Assembly (NCBI RefSeq): GCF_009547075.1 | Contig: NZ_WIPH01000002.1 | Coordinates: 124,001-188,000 of the forward strand | Direction: 5' to 3' | DNA length: 64,000 nucleotides | Origin: Gluconobacter aidae | Lineage (GTDB): Bacteria; Pseudomonadota; Alphaproteobacteria; Acetobacterales; Acetobacteraceae | Translations under genes and position numbers: made by a program | Part shown: positions 32,990 through 42,221 of the stretch, in pieces | How positions within the stretch are numbered: the stretch's first letter is position 1 | Layout of the letters: every line of letters starts with the position of its first letter | The notes under the pieces: model-generated | Database searches by the model: none | The model's input: only the letters and a program-made list of their open reading frames with translations | Told to the model about the DNA's origin: nothing

Positions 32990-35416
32990 TCATTTCTGAT
33001 CGGGCAGGGCGTAGGCGATGATGTCGTCGCCCATGCGGGTCGGGAACGAGTTGTGTCCGCCAGCATAGGTCACGATGTACTGCTTGCCATTGATGGCATA
33101 GGTCATCGGTGTGTTCTGGGCGCCGGCCGGCAGGCGGTCCTGCCACAGGACCTTGCCTGTCGTCAGGTTGTAGGCCCGGATGTAGTAATCCATGGACGAC
33201 GTCAGAATGCCGATGTTGCCGGCCGTGGAGAGCGGGCCGCCAAGGCTCGGGACACCGATCTTGATCGGCGGCAGCGGGATCGGCAGGGAGCTGCCATACA
33301 TCGAATCACGTAGGGTGCCGTTACGGTGCTGCCAGACGACCTTGTTGGTCTTCAGGTCAATACCGGCGACATAGCCCCAGGGCGGCGTGCGGCATGGCAT
33401 CTTGATGCCGAATGGCAGCAGCACCGGATCCAGGAACGGATGCAGGTTGACGGCATACGGGATGCCATAGTTGTGCTGCAGGCCGGTTTCACCACCCGTG
33501 CCCTTGGCGTTTTCATCTGGCCAGAGCGGGTTGCCCGGTCCACGGGGAACAAGCTGGGAGACGAACGGCAGGGAGATCGGGTTGGCGAAAGCCACCTGAC
33601 GCTGCGGATCGACGGAAAGGCCGCCCCACTCGAACATTCCAAGATCGCCCGGGAAGATGAGCGAGCCCTTGAGCGACGGCGGCGTGAAGGGGCCCTCGTA
33701 GCGCAGGGTGTGGAAATAGATGCTGCAGAACATCTGGTCGAAGATCGTGCCACCCCAGATATCGGAGTCGTTCAGCGGGTTCTTCGGACGCAGGGTCAGT
33801 TGCGACATCCGCTGGGTCGGGCTGGTGTGATCGCCAGGAGCGGCCTCCTGGGGAACCGGAGTTTCCGGAGCCGGGACGATTTCCTTGCCGGTGCGACGGT
33901 CGAGGACGAAGATGTCGCCGGTCTTGGTCGGAGCGTAGATGGCCGGGACGAGCGTGCCGTCCTTCTGCGTTATGTCCACGAGGCTCGGCTGGGACGGAAC
34001 GTCCATGTCCCACAGGTCGTGGTGAACCGTCTGGTAGAACCAGGCAAGCTTGCCCGTGTCTGCGTTGAGCGCGATGATGCCCGGAGCGAAACGCTCGGAA
34101 TCCTTCGTGCGGTCACCGCCCCACTGGTCGGGAGTACCCACGCCCATCGGGATGTATACGAGGTTCAGGTTGCGGTCGTAGGACGACACGATCCAGGAGT
34201 TCGGGGAGTTCGGGTGAAAGACAGGATGGCTGTCATCCGGAAGCTGGTTCGGATCGGGGTTGGAGGCATCGAACACCCAGACGCGCTTGCCTGTATAGAC
34301 GTCGAATGCCTGCGTGGCACCGGAAGCCTGCTTGACCGAACCGTTATCGGTGATCGCGCTGTTGGCGATAATCAGCTTGTCCGTGATGACCGGCGGGGAT
34401 GTCGGCTCGTACTGGCCGAGTGTCGTGTAAGGCTGGTTCGGAACGCGCAGATTGATCTCGCCATTGTTGCCGAACCCGGAGCAGGTCTTGCCCGTGTCGG
34501 CATCGACTTCAACCAGACGGCCATCGTTGACCGGCAGGATGATACGCCGGGTGCAGTCCGTCGGAGCGGGGTTACCATCGGAATCCGTTGCATTGGCCGG
34601 CGTTTCGTGGAAGCTGACGCCACGGCAGGTCAGATGCTGGAAGCCAGGGTTGATCTGGAGTTTCGGATCATAGACCCACTTGACGTTGCCGGTGGCGCCA
34701 TCAACCGCAAACAGCTTCTGGTGCAGGGAGCACATATAAAGCGTGTTGTTGAACTCGATCGGGGTCGCTTCGTTCGTCGCTTCGCCCGGGTCGTTGGAGT
34801 TCATCATATCCTTGGTGTGGATATGCCATGCGACCTTGAGGTTGCTGACGTTGGACGCGTTGATCTGGTTCAGCGGGGACCAGCGGTCACCGGCCTGCGT
34901 ACGACCATAAGCGTGCCACTCGCTGGCCGGAACATTGTCCGGGTCGGCGGGAGAGGCGTTTGCGATCTGCGTCGGCAGGTCGCCGCTGATGTCGTGCGGG
35001 TCCGTGAAGAGGCTGGCGAACAGGGCCAGAACCGCAACGCCAACGGCGCCGGCGAGCGGCAGGACGGTCGTCCGTGTGCCACCGATCTGGCGGGAGACGA
35101 ACGGCAGCAGCAGCCAGATGCCGAGGATGATGACGATGTCCGAGCGCGGGATCAGGGCCCAGATGTCGAGACCGACAACGGTGAGTTCCCAGATGACCGT
35201 TCCGAAGACGACGACTGCGAACAGATAGAGGGCAGCCGGATTGCGCCGGAATGAGAGGAAAGCCGTGGCAAGGAGCGCCAGGCCAAGGATGACATAATAA
35301 AGTGGGCCGCCGATAGCGGCGACCCATGCGCCGCCTACGGTAAGGATCGCGCCGCAAAGCGCGAAGACCGCGGCCGTTATCAGGGCCCAGAGCCCTGGCC
35401 GGGATGATGTGCTCAT
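32990..35416 (-). CDS. gdhM: Membrane-bound PQQ-dependent glucose dehydrogenase
   Basis: This quinoprotein oxidises D-glucose to glucono-1,5-lactone on the periplasmic face and reduces ubiquinone. The 808-residue product has five membrane segments in the first 140 residues, then an eight-bladed PQQ propeller. Recognisable blocks are ASEWHAYGRTQAGDRWSPL at the propeller start, VHHDLWDMDVPSQP (region of the catalytic Asp) and the tryptophan-docking repeats. The ATG at 35416 begins MSTSSRPGLWALITA and gives the length known for the Gluconobacter enzyme; longer starts up to 35485 are less likely. It is transcribed alone and ends in a terminator. In these bacteria this enzyme sends most glucose through periplasmic oxidation. 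PQQ-synthesis genes are not in the window. Confidence 0.96.
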   Translation of the reverse strand: MSTSSRPGLWALITAAVFALCGAILTVGGAWVAAIGGPLYYVILGLALLATAFLSFRRNPAALYLFAVVVFGTVIWELTVVGLDIWALIPRSDIVIILGIWLLLPFVSRQIGGTRTTVLPLAGAVGVAVLALFASLFTDPHDISGDLPTQIANASPADPDNVPASEWHAYGRTQAGDRWSPLNQINASNVSNLKVAWHIHTKDMMNSNDPGEATNEATPIEFNNTLYMCSLHQKLFAVDGATGNVKWVYDPKLQINPGFQHLTCRGVSFHETPANATDSDGNPAPTDCTRRIILPVNDGRLVEVDADTGKTCSGFGNNGEINLRVPNQPYTTLGQYEPTSPPVITDKLIIANSAITDNGSVKQASGATQAFDVYTGKRVWVFDASNPDPNQLPDDSHPVFHPNSPNSWIVSSYDRNLNLVYIPMGVGTPDQWGGDRTKDSERFAPGIIALNADTGKLAWFYQTVHHDLWDMDVPSQPSLVDITQKDGTLVPAIYAPTKTGDIFVLDRRTGKEIVPAPETPVPQEAAPGDHTSPTQRMSQLTLRPKNPLNDSDIWGGTIFDQMFCSIYFHTLRYEGPFTPPSLKGSLIFPGDLGMFEWGGLSVDPQRQVAFANPISLPFVSQLVPRGPGNPLWPDENAKGTGGETGLQHNYGIPYAVNLHPFLDPVLLPFGIKMPCRTPPWGYVAGIDLKTNKVVWQHRNGTLRDSMYGSSLPIPLPPIKIGVPSLGGPLSTAGNIGILTSSMDYYIRAYNLTTGKVLWQDRLPAGAQNTPMTYAINGKQYIVTYAGGHNSFPTRMGDDIIAYALPDQK

Positions 35417-35726
35417 GATGTTCCTGGATCTGTTGTTCTGATGCATCACGGTGACTTCCGGACAAAGCACATGGATGGATATCAAGGGTCAAGATGTCAG
35501 AAGGTTCATCTTGCTCACGTCAGTGTGAGGGTATTCACGTCGTCGTGACTTGAGGAAAGGAAGAACTTATGATTGAGCGTTCAAGAAAATAATGCGCTTG
35601 CAGAATACTTTGGCCTCGGATAAGGACACCGCTTCCACGCACGCGTCCGGGCCACGAGTGGCATGCCCGGCCGTGCAGAGTCCTGACTGTGTGAAGGACC
35701 AATCGTTTACGGCGAGGGAGACCGAA
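35417..35726. promoter_or_regulatory. Divergent intergenic region between gdhM and rpmI
   Basis: These 310 bases must carry the gdhM promoter (minus) and the rpmI-rplT promoter (plus). I see a seven-base inverted repeat CAAGATG...CATCTTG at 35490-35513, about 75-100 bases before gdhM. There are also interrupted TCACG/CGTGA arms near 35536-35550 that could be an operator. The plus-strand leader from about 35590 is long (about 135 bases) and would allow feedback control by L20, as in other bacteria. No promoter can be fixed by eye. infC, which often precedes rpmI, is absent. Confidence 0.4.
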
Positions 35727-35927
35727 ATGCCCAAGATGAAGACCAAGTCGTCGGTCAAGAAGCGGTTCAAGATCACCGCGACCGGCAAAGTGATGTGCGG
35801 CCCGGGCAACAAGCGCCATGGCCTTATCAACCGTCCGCAGAAGATGAAGCGCACCAACCGTGGTCCCCAGACCATGACGGACATGGATGCGAAGACAATC
35901 AAGCAGTGGGCGCCCTACGGGCTCTGA
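35727..35927 (+). CDS. rpmI: 50S ribosomal protein L35
   Basis: This 66-residue basic protein begins [20 protein letters not shown] and contains [14 protein letters not shown], both L35 hallmarks. The ATG at 35727 is preceded by GGGAGA; the longer in-frame reading from 35592 is leader. It is followed by rplT after 13 bases. Confidence 0.97.
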   Translation: MPKMKTKSSVKKRFKITATGKVMCGPGNKRHGLINRPQKMKRTNRGPQTMTDMDAKTIKQWAPYGL

Positions 35928-35940
35928 GGAGATAAGGTAA

Positions 35941-36297
35941 ATGGCACGTGTCAAGCGGGGCGTAACGTCGCACGCCCGTCACAAGAAGGTTCTCGAGCTC
36001 GCCAAGGGTTATCGCGGCCGTTCGTCCACGAACTACCGTATCGCTCTGGAGCGTGTCGAGAAGGCGCTGCGTTATGCGTATCGTGACCGTCGCAACAAGA
36101 AGCGTGATTTCCGCGCTCTGTGGATCCAGCGCATCAACGCTGCCGTCCGCGAGCACGGTCTGACGTACAGCCGCTTCATCAACGGTCTGGACAAGGCTGG
36201 CATCGAGATCGACCGTAAGGTCCTCGCCGCCATTGCTTTTGACGATAGCGCCGCTTTCGGTGAAATCGTGAAGAAGGCCCAGGCCGCTCTCGGCTGA
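35941..36297 (+). CDS. rplT: 50S ribosomal protein L20
   Basis: This 118-residue L20 has the conserved opening [35 protein letters not shown], and [21 protein letters not shown]20 binds 23S rRNA early in 50S assembly and represses its own operon in many bacteria. The gene ends 98 bases before pheS, with a strong hairpin between. Confidence 0.97.
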   Translation: MARVKRGVTSHARHKKVLELAKGYRGRSSTNYRIALERVEKALRYAYRDRRNKKRDFRALWIQRINAAVREHGLTYSRFINGLDKAGIEIDRKVLAAIAFDDSAAFGEIVKKAQAALG

Positions 36298-36336
36298 GCT
36301 TTTCCGGCTTGATCCCTCCGGGGGTCTGGTGACTGG

Positions 36337-36373
36337 CGGGCCGTCCTGTTATCAGGACGGCCCGTTTTGTTTT
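36337..36373 (+). terminator. Rho-independent terminator (possible attenuator) between rplT and pheS
   Basis: A perfect twelve-base stem (CGGGCCGTCCTG at 36337-36348 with its complement at 36353-36364) closes a TTAT loop and is followed by TTTTGTTTT. It lies 40 bases after rplT and only 22 bases before the pheS start. That leaves almost no room for a pheS promoter downstream, so either the hairpin is read through or it attenuates pheST. Confidence 0.92.
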
Positions 36374-36394
36374 GTGCTGCAGGGGATGGGCGGT

Positions 36395-37465
36395 ATGGCT
36401 GACGATCTCGATATACTCAGGAATGACACGCTGGCGGCGCTGGCCGGAGCGCAGGACCGCGCCCAGTGGGATGCGATCCGTGTTGGCACACTGGGCAAGT
36501 CCGGTGCGCTGACCGGTTTGCTCAAGCAGCTCGGCAAGCTGGAGCCGCAGGAGCGCAAGGAGCGCGGTCAGGCGCTGAACCGTCTGCGCGACGAACTGAC
36601 GGCAGCTATCGAGGCCCGTGGCCGCGATATCGAGGAAGAAGCGCTTCAGGCCCGTCTGCGCTCTGAGCGCGTGGACGTGACGATGCCGGCACCTGCGGTC
36701 GTGACGGGCACCATCCATCCCATCAGCCGCACCATTGAGGAAATGACGGCCATTTTCGGCGCGATGGGTTTTTCCGTTGCCGAAGGGCCGGATATCGAAA
36801 GCCAGTGGCATAATTTCTCGGCGCTCAACACGCCGGACCACCATCCTGCGCGGACCGAGCACGACACGTTCTATCTGCCGCCGAAGACTGAAGGCGGGGA
36901 GCCACGGGTGCTGCGGACGCAGACATCCGGTGTACAGATCCGCACAATGCTCGGCTCACAGCCGCCGATCCGTATTATCGCTCCTGGCCGTACCTATCGT
37001 GCCGATCATGATGCGACCCATTCGCCGATGTTTCATCAGTGCGAAGGTCTGGTGGTCGATCGCAATATCACGCTGGGTCATCTCAAAGGCTGTCTGATCG
37101 AATTCCTGCGTGTTTATTTCGACAAGCCGAACCTGCCTGTTCGCTTTCGCGCTTCCTATTTCCCGTTCACCGAGCCTTCCATGGAAGTCGATATCGGCTG
37201 GTCGAAGGCGACAGGCGAGATCGGTGGCGGGTCTGACTGGCTTGAGGTTCTGGGCTCCGGGATGATCCATCCGCGGGTTCTGGCGAATTGCGGGCTGGAC
37301 CCGGCCGAGTGGCAGGGATTTGCGTTCGGGATGGGGATCGAGCGTCTGGCGATGCTGAAGAATGGCATTCCGGATCTGCGCTCATTCTATGAGAGCGATC
37401 TGCGTTGGCTGCGGCATTATGGATTTTCGGCGTTTTCGCCGGCCACGCTGACGGAGGGCGTGTGA
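36395..37465 (+). CDS. pheS: Phenylalanine--tRNA ligase alpha subunit
   Basis: This 356-residue catalytic subunit of the (alpha-beta)2 enzyme charges tRNA-Phe. It has an N-terminal coiled coil (about 1-90) and a class II core with TFYLPPK, LLRTQTSGVQIR-like motif 1-2 sequence (VLRTQTSGVQIRTML), HQCEGLVVD and motif 3 FGMGIERLAMLKNGI. The ATG at 36395 is preceded by AGGGGATGGGCGG; nearby in-frame ATGs at 36386 and the longer 36329 reading are alternatives. The pheT start follows after one base. Confidence 0.97.
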   Translation: MADDLDILRNDTLAALAGAQDRAQWDAIRVGTLGKSGALTGLLKQLGKLEPQERKERGQALNRLRDELTAAIEARGRDIEEEALQARLRSERVDVTMPAPAVVTGTIHPISRTIEEMTAIFGAMGFSVAEGPDIESQWHNFSALNTPDHHPARTEHDTFYLPPKTEGGEPRVLRTQTSGVQIRTMLGSQPPIRIIAPGRTYRADHDATHSPMFHQCEGLVVDRNITLGHLKGCLIEFLRVYFDKPNLPVRFRASYFPFTEPSMEVDIGWSKATGEIGGGSDWLEVLGSGMIHPRVLANCGLDPAEWQGFAFGMGIERLAMLKNGIPDLRSFYESDLRWLRHYGFSAFSPATLTEGV

Positions 37466-37466
37466 C

Positions 37467-39935
37467 ATGAAGTTCTCTCTCTCATGGCTGCGTGAACATC
37501 TTGATTTTACGGCTTCTGTTGAAGACATCTGCGCCCGGCTGAATGTCATCGGGCTTGAGGTCGAGGGTGTTGAGAACCCGGCCGACCGTCTGGTGGGTTT
37601 CCGAACGGCCAAAATTGTTGAAGCGCACCGCCATCCTGATGCAGACCGCCTTCAGGTCTGTCGTGTAGCGGCTGGCGGTGGTTTTGAAGATGTGCAGGTC
37701 GTGTGTGGTGCCCCGAATGCGCGCACGGGTCTGCATGTGATCTTTGCGCCGCCGGGGACGTATGTTCCCGGACTCGACATCACCATCAAGAAGGGCAAGA
37801 TCCGGGGGCAGGACAGCAACGGAATGCTGTGCTCCCTGAAGGAACTGGGGCTGGGCGAAGAGAGCAACGGAATTGCCGAGCTTTCCGAAGCGGCTCCGAT
37901 CGGCGAGTCTTATGCAGCCTATGCTGAACTGGATGATCCGGTCATCGAGATCGCGATTACGCCCAACCGGGGCGATGCGCTGAGTATTCGTGGCATTGCG
38001 CGGGATCTGGCTGCGGCGGGAATCGGACGTCTCAAGCCCTGGCTTACGGAAGCGCTGGAAGGAGATTTCCCGTCTCCGCTGGTATGGAAGACCGAACATC
38101 CGGCCTGTCCGTATATTGTCGGGCGCGTCATTCGGGGGGTGAAGAACGGTCCGAGCCCGGACTGGCTGCGGCGGCGTCTGGAAGCTGTCGGGGTCAAGCC
38201 GATTTCGGCGCTTGTCGATGTGACGAACTACCTTACATACGATCTTGGCCGTCCGCTGCATGTCTTTGATGTTGCGAAACTTAAAGGCGATACCCTCACG
38301 GTGACGCATGCGGCCCGCGAGACCTTTACGGGGCTTGATGGGCGCGAATATGTGCTCGGCACCGAGGATATGGTCATTGTCGATGAAGCCGGCGTGCAGT
38401 CGCTTGCCGGTCTGATTGGTGGCGAGAGCAGTGGCGTGGATGAGAACACGACCGATGTGTTCGTGGAATCTGCCCTCTTTGATCCGGTGCGGATTGCCCT
38501 GACCGGACGTCGTCTGGCCATTCACACCGATGCGCGCCAGCGTTTCGAGCGTGGGATTGATCCGGCACAGGTTCTCAACGGACTTGAAGCCGCCACGGTC
38601 ATGATCCGCGATCTGTGTGGTGGTGAGGTCAGCGAGATTACCGAAGCAGGCACTCTGCCGGACTGGAAGCGGACCGCGATGCTGCGTTTCGGGCGTCTGA
38701 AGACGCTGGGGGGCGTGGATATCGCATCTGAAGATGCTGTGCGCTCGCTTGAGCATCTCGGCTTTGAGGTGACGGAGCAGACGGCGGACGCTGCGACTTT
38801 CCTTGTGCCGTCCTGGCGGAATGATATCGCTTCGGGACAGGTTCTGGCGCAGGCACCGACGCTGGACGAGACTGTCGCCGCGAAGGCTGCCAGCCATGTT
38901 CAGGCCATGGAAGCGGAATGTGATCTTCTTGAAGAAGTGCTGCGTCTTTACGGGCTGGACAATGTTCCGGCGGTCGCGCTGCCGCAGGCGACTGTGGTTC
39001 CGGCTCCTGCCGTGACGTCTCTTCAGGCGCGTGCGGCTCTGCTGCGGCGGATCTGTGCGGCGCGTGGCCTGACAGAGACGGTCGGCTTTTCTTTTGTGGC
39101 GCAGGACGATGCGGCACTGGTCGGAGAGCTGCCGGAGACCCAGCATCTTCTGAATCCGATCGCAACGGATCTGGATCAGCTTCGTCCAACCCCGCTGGTC
39201 AATCTGGCGCGGGCACTGTCACGTAATCTGGCGCGCGGTCTTGGCGTTTCGGGCGAGGGCGCGTTGTTCGAAGTCGGACCGTGCTTTGATGCCGAGGGAC
39301 AGCATCTGCGTCTTGCCGGACTTCGGGGCGGGCAGACGGCGCGTGAGCCGGGCATTGCGGCGCATGAAGCGACGCTCTGGGAGGCGAAGACGGATCTGAC
39401 CGCCGCTCTGGTGGCGCTGGGAGTGCCGGAAGCGGCGCTGTCCGTGACGGCGGATGCTCCGCGCTTCTATCATCCGGGTCGGTCGGGGCAGGTACGGCAG
39501 GGGCCGAAGACGGTTTTGGGGAGCTTTGGCGAACTGCATCCGCGTGTTGCGCGGGCATTGGGGCTGAGCGGAACCGTGGTGGCGTTTGAAGTTTATCTGG
39601 ATCGGGTGCCGCAGCCGAAGGTCAAACGGAAATCCGTGCCTGTCCTTTCGGCATTGCAGCCTGTTCGGCGCGACTTTGCTTTCGTCGCAGGGCCGGATGT
39701 CGAAATCCAGGCCGTTCTGAAAGCGGTGCGGATGGCGGATCGCAATCTGGTGCAGGATGTCCGGCTGTTCGACGTGTTCGAAGGCGGCAGCCTGCCGGAA
39801 GGGTATCGCTCTCTCGGTGTGGAAGTGGTCTTGCAGCCGCAGGGTGAGAGCCTTACGGATACGCAGCTTGAAGCGGTTTCCAAATCGGTGGAAGCTGCGG
39901 TTCTCAAGGCAACAGGGGCAGTACTGCGTCGATGA
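37467..39935 (+). CDS. pheT: Phenylalanine--tRNA ligase beta subunit
   Basis: The 822-residue subunit has the full bacterial domain order: an N-terminal tRNA-binding domain (about 40-150, with CGAPNARTGLHVIFAPPG), B3/B4 editing domain (about 215-390), B5 (about 400-490), a class II-like core (about 500-690) and a C-terminal anticodon-binding FDX-ACB domain (about 730-820, with RDFAFVAGPDVEIQAVL). The start ATG at 37467 begins MKFSLSWLREHLDF. It is co-transcribed with pheS and overlaps lpxB by four bases. Confidence 0.97.
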   Translation: MKFSLSWLREHLDFTASVEDICARLNVIGLEVEGVENPADRLVGFRTAKIVEAHRHPDADRLQVCRVAAGGGFEDVQVVCGAPNARTGLHVIFAPPGTYVPGLDITIKKGKIRGQDSNGMLCSLKELGLGEESNGIAELSEAAPIGESYAAYAELDDPVIEIAITPNRGDALSIRGIARDLAAAGIGRLKPWLTEALEGDFPSPLVWKTEHPACPYIVGRVIRGVKNGPSPDWLRRRLEAVGVKPISALVDVTNYLTYDLGRPLHVFDVAKLKGDTLTVTHAARETFTGLDGREYVLGTEDMVIVDEAGVQSLAGLIGGESSGVDENTTDVFVESALFDPVRIALTGRRLAIHTDARQRFERGIDPAQVLNGLEAATVMIRDLCGGEVSEITEAGTLPDWKRTAMLRFGRLKTLGGVDIASEDAVRSLEHLGFEVTEQTADAATFLVPSWRNDIASGQVLAQAPTLDETVAAKAASHVQAMEAECDLLEEVLRLYGLDNVPAVALPQATVVPAPAVTSLQARAALLRRICAARGLTETVGFSFVAQDDAALVGELPETQHLLNPIATDLDQLRPTPLVNLARALSRNLARGLGVSGEGALFEVGPCFDAEGQHLRLAGLRGGQTAREPGIAAHEATLWEAKTDLTAALVALGVPEAALSVTADAPRFYHPGRSGQVRQGPKTVLGSFGELHPRVARALGLSGTVVAFEVYLDRVPQPKVKRKSVPVLSALQPVRRDFAFVAGPDVEIQAVLKAVRMADRNLVQDVRLFDVFEGGSLPEGYRSLGVEVVLQPQGESLTDTQLEAVSKSVEAAVLKATGAVLRR

Positions 39936-41179
39936 ACGCTCTTCCAGAATCCGGATCTGACGGACAGTCCCCGGCGGACCCTTCCCAAAAGGCCACGCCT
40001 TTGCCCCGTTACGGGCGGGTGATCTGGATTCTGGCGGGTGAGGCCAGCGGGGACGTCATTGGTGCGCGTCTGATGCAGGCTTTGCACGCGCAGGACCCTT
40101 CGCTGGTGTTTGCCGGCGTCGGGGGCGGGCGCATGGAAGCGCTGGGGCTGCACAGCCTGTTTCCCATGAGTGATCTGGCGGTCATGGGTCTTGTCGAGGT
40201 GCTGCCTCGTCTGCGGCATCTGTCGCAGCGCCTTCTGGAGGCCGTGCAGGATATCGAACTGCGGAAACCGGATCTTGTCGTGACGATCGACAGTCCGGGT
40301 TTCGCTCTGCGCCTGTTGCAGAAAATCGAGCGTTCCGGGATCAGGCGCGTTCACTATGTGGCACCGCAGGTCTGGGCCTGGCGGGAAAAGCGGGTCAAGG
40401 AATTTCCGGGTCTGTGGGACCGGCTTTTGTGCCTGTTACCCTTCGAGCCGGAATGGTTTGCAAAGCGCGGGCTTGAGGGCCGGTTTGTGGGGCATCCCGT
40501 GCTCCAGTCCGGTGTGCGGCAGGGCAATGCGCAGCGTTTCCGGCTGCGTCATAACATTCCGGCCCATGCACCGGTCGTGATCCTGATGCCCGGTAGCCGG
40601 CGTTCGGAAGCGCCCCGGCTTCTGCCAGTGTTCCGTAAGATGCTGGATATTTTGCGGGTGCAGTATCCTGATATCTGTCCGGTCATTCCGGTGGCACCCG
40701 TGATTGCGCCGACGATCCGCCAGTTGATCCGAAAATGGCCGATCCAGCCGCATATCGTCACGGACATTCATGACAAGCACGATGCGTTTGCGGCGGCCCA
40801 GTGCGCCCTGACCAAGTCAGGAACGTCCACGCTGGAGCTTGCGATGGGCAATGTGCCGATGGCGGTGACGTATCGGGTCAATCCGGTGACGGCGACGATC
40901 GCGCGGCGCCTGATCAAGGTGCCGCATGTGGCGATGGTCAATCTGCTGGCCGGTCGGGAAGTTGTGCCGGAACTGCTTCAGGAAGACTGTACGCCAAAGA
41001 AGCTGGCTGAGATGGTCTCGAAGCTGTTGAGCGATCCACAGATGGTGGAAAAGCAGCGTATGGCGTTCGCCGATGTGCTTGAGATGCTCGCGCCGCCTGT
41101 GGGAACGCCCGCCGACGCGGCGGCGGCAGAGATCATGGATCTGCTGAACGAACCGGTGTCCCGGTCGTCCAGCCACTAG
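39932..41179 (+). CDS. lpxB: Lipid-A-disaccharide synthase
   Basis: LpxB joins UDP-2,3-diacylglucosamine and lipid X to make the lipid A disaccharide on the inner membrane. The 415-residue GT19 protein shows ILAGEASGDVIGARLM, GVGGGRMEALGL, TIDSPGFALRL, YVAPQVWAWREKR and LPFEPEWFAKRG. The first 27 residues (Ser/Pro-rich) are extra. The ATG overlaps the pheT stop (ATGA), an unusual partner. Usual lipid A neighbours (lpxA, lpxD, fabZ) are not here. Confidence 0.95.
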   Translation: MNALPESGSDGQSPADPSQKATPLPRYGRVIWILAGEASGDVIGARLMQALHAQDPSLVFAGVGGGRMEALGLHSLFPMSDLAVMGLVEVLPRLRHLSQRLLEAVQDIELRKPDLVVTIDSPGFALRLLQKIERSGIRRVHYVAPQVWAWREKRVKEFPGLWDRLLCLLPFEPEWFAKRGLEGRFVGHPVLQSGVRQGNAQRFRLRHNIPAHAPVVILMPGSRRSEAPRLLPVFRKMLDILRVQYPDICPVIPVAPVIAPTIRQLIRKWPIQPHIVTDIHDKHDAFAAAQCALTKSGTSTLELAMGNVPMAVTYRVNPVTATIARRLIKVPHVAMVNLLAGREVVPELLQEDCTPKKLAEMVSKLLSDPQMVEKQRMAFADVLEMLAPPVGTPADAAAAEIMDLLNEPVSRSSSH

Positions 41180-41183
41180 GATC

Positions 41184-42173
41184 CTAGCGCAGGAAGCCGA
41201 CGAGGCGTTCGGCTTCCTGAACGATTGGTTCCGAAACACTGTTCGCACGTTCGGCACCTGCACGCAGGACCGAGAGCAGATGCGCTTCGTCCTGAAGCAG
41301 GCGCTGTGTTTCGCTGGCGACCGGGGCCAGACGCTCCACCAGAAGATCCGCGAGAGCGTTCTTGAAGGGGCCGAAGCCCTGCCCGCTGAAACGGGCCAGA
41401 ACGTCCGCGGGTGTTTCATCCGACATGGCTGCATAGATGGAGACAAGGTTCCGGGCTTCCGGACGTTCGCTCAGACCCTCCATTTCGCTGGGAAGCGGTT
41501 CGGAATCGGTCTTGGCGCGGCGGATCTTCAGAGCGATGTCATCGGCTGTGTCCGTCAGTACGATGCGGCTCTGCTCGGACGGGTCGGACTTGGACATCTT
41601 CCTGCTGCCGTCGCGCAGGCTCATGACGCGGGCTGCGGCGGGCGGGATGAACGCCTCGACCTGCGGGAAGAACTCCACGCCCATGTCGTGATTGAATTTC
41701 TGGGCGATATCGTTGGTCAGTTCGATATGCTGGCGCTGGTCTTCGCCCACGGGCACGCGAGTGGCGTGGAAAGCGAGAATGTCGGCCGCCATCAGGTTCG
41801 GGTAGACATACAGGCCCGCCGAGTGGTTCTCGCGGTTCTTGCCGGCCTTGTCCTTGAACTGGGTCATGCGATTGAGCCAGCCGAGCCGGGAGACGCAGTT
41901 GAAAATCCAGCCGAGGCGGGCATGAGCACTGACGGCGGACTGGTTGTACAGGCGCGTGGGCTCGATGCCGGCTGCGAGAAGGCAGGCTGTTGAGCCCAGC
42001 GTCTGTTCTCGCAGGGTCTGCGGGCCCCAGGGCATGGTGATGGAATGCAGGTCCACCAGACAGAAGACGCAGTCATGGTCTTTCTGCAGCGTGACCCAGT
42101 TGCGGATCGCTCCGAGATAGTTGCCCAGATGGGGGATGCCGGTTGGCTGGATGCCGGAAAATACGCGCTGCAT
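41184..42173 (-). CDS. trpS: Tryptophan--tRNA ligase
   Basis: This 329-residue class I synthetase has the HIGH-like PTGIPHLGNYLGAIRNW at about 10-26 and the KMSKS loop RKMSKSDPSEQSRIVLTD near 192. The middle block GEDQRQHIELTNDIAQKFN is conserved in TrpRS. It converges on lpxB with only four bases between the stop codons, so they must share or lack a terminator. The ATG at 42173 gives MQRVFSGIQPTG. Confidence 0.97.
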   Translation of the reverse strand: MQRVFSGIQPTGIPHLGNYLGAIRNWVTLQKDHDCVFCLVDLHSITMPWGPQTLREQTLGSTACLLAAGIEPTRLYNQSAVSAHARLGWIFNCVSRLGWLNRMTQFKDKAGKNRENHSAGLYVYPNLMAADILAFHATRVPVGEDQRQHIELTNDIAQKFNHDMGVEFFPQVEAFIPPAAARVMSLRDGSRKMSKSDPSEQSRIVLTDTADDIALKIRRAKTDSEPLPSEMEGLSERPEARNLVSIYAAMSDETPADVLARFSGQGFGPFKNALADLLVERLAPVASETQRLLQDEAHLLSVLRAGAERANSVSEPIVQEAERLVGFLR

Positions 42174-42221
42174 GAATTCAGTCTTCAGTTTCTGAAAAAA
42201 TCAGGGAAGGGATGATGCGTT

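Noticed and set aside
33326-35254. 642-codon plus-strand open frame opposite glucose dehydrogenase
   Set aside because: High GC makes long antisense frames common; the minus strand is an unambiguous PQQ dehydrogenase.
35590-35726. infC ahead of rpmI
   Set aside because: No IF3-like sequence is present in the region; glucose dehydrogenase lies upstream.
36329-36394. Phenylalanine leader peptide upstream of pheS
   Set aside because: The frame has only two Phe codons, has no separate stop and is in frame with pheS, unlike known leader peptides; the hairpin is reported on its own.
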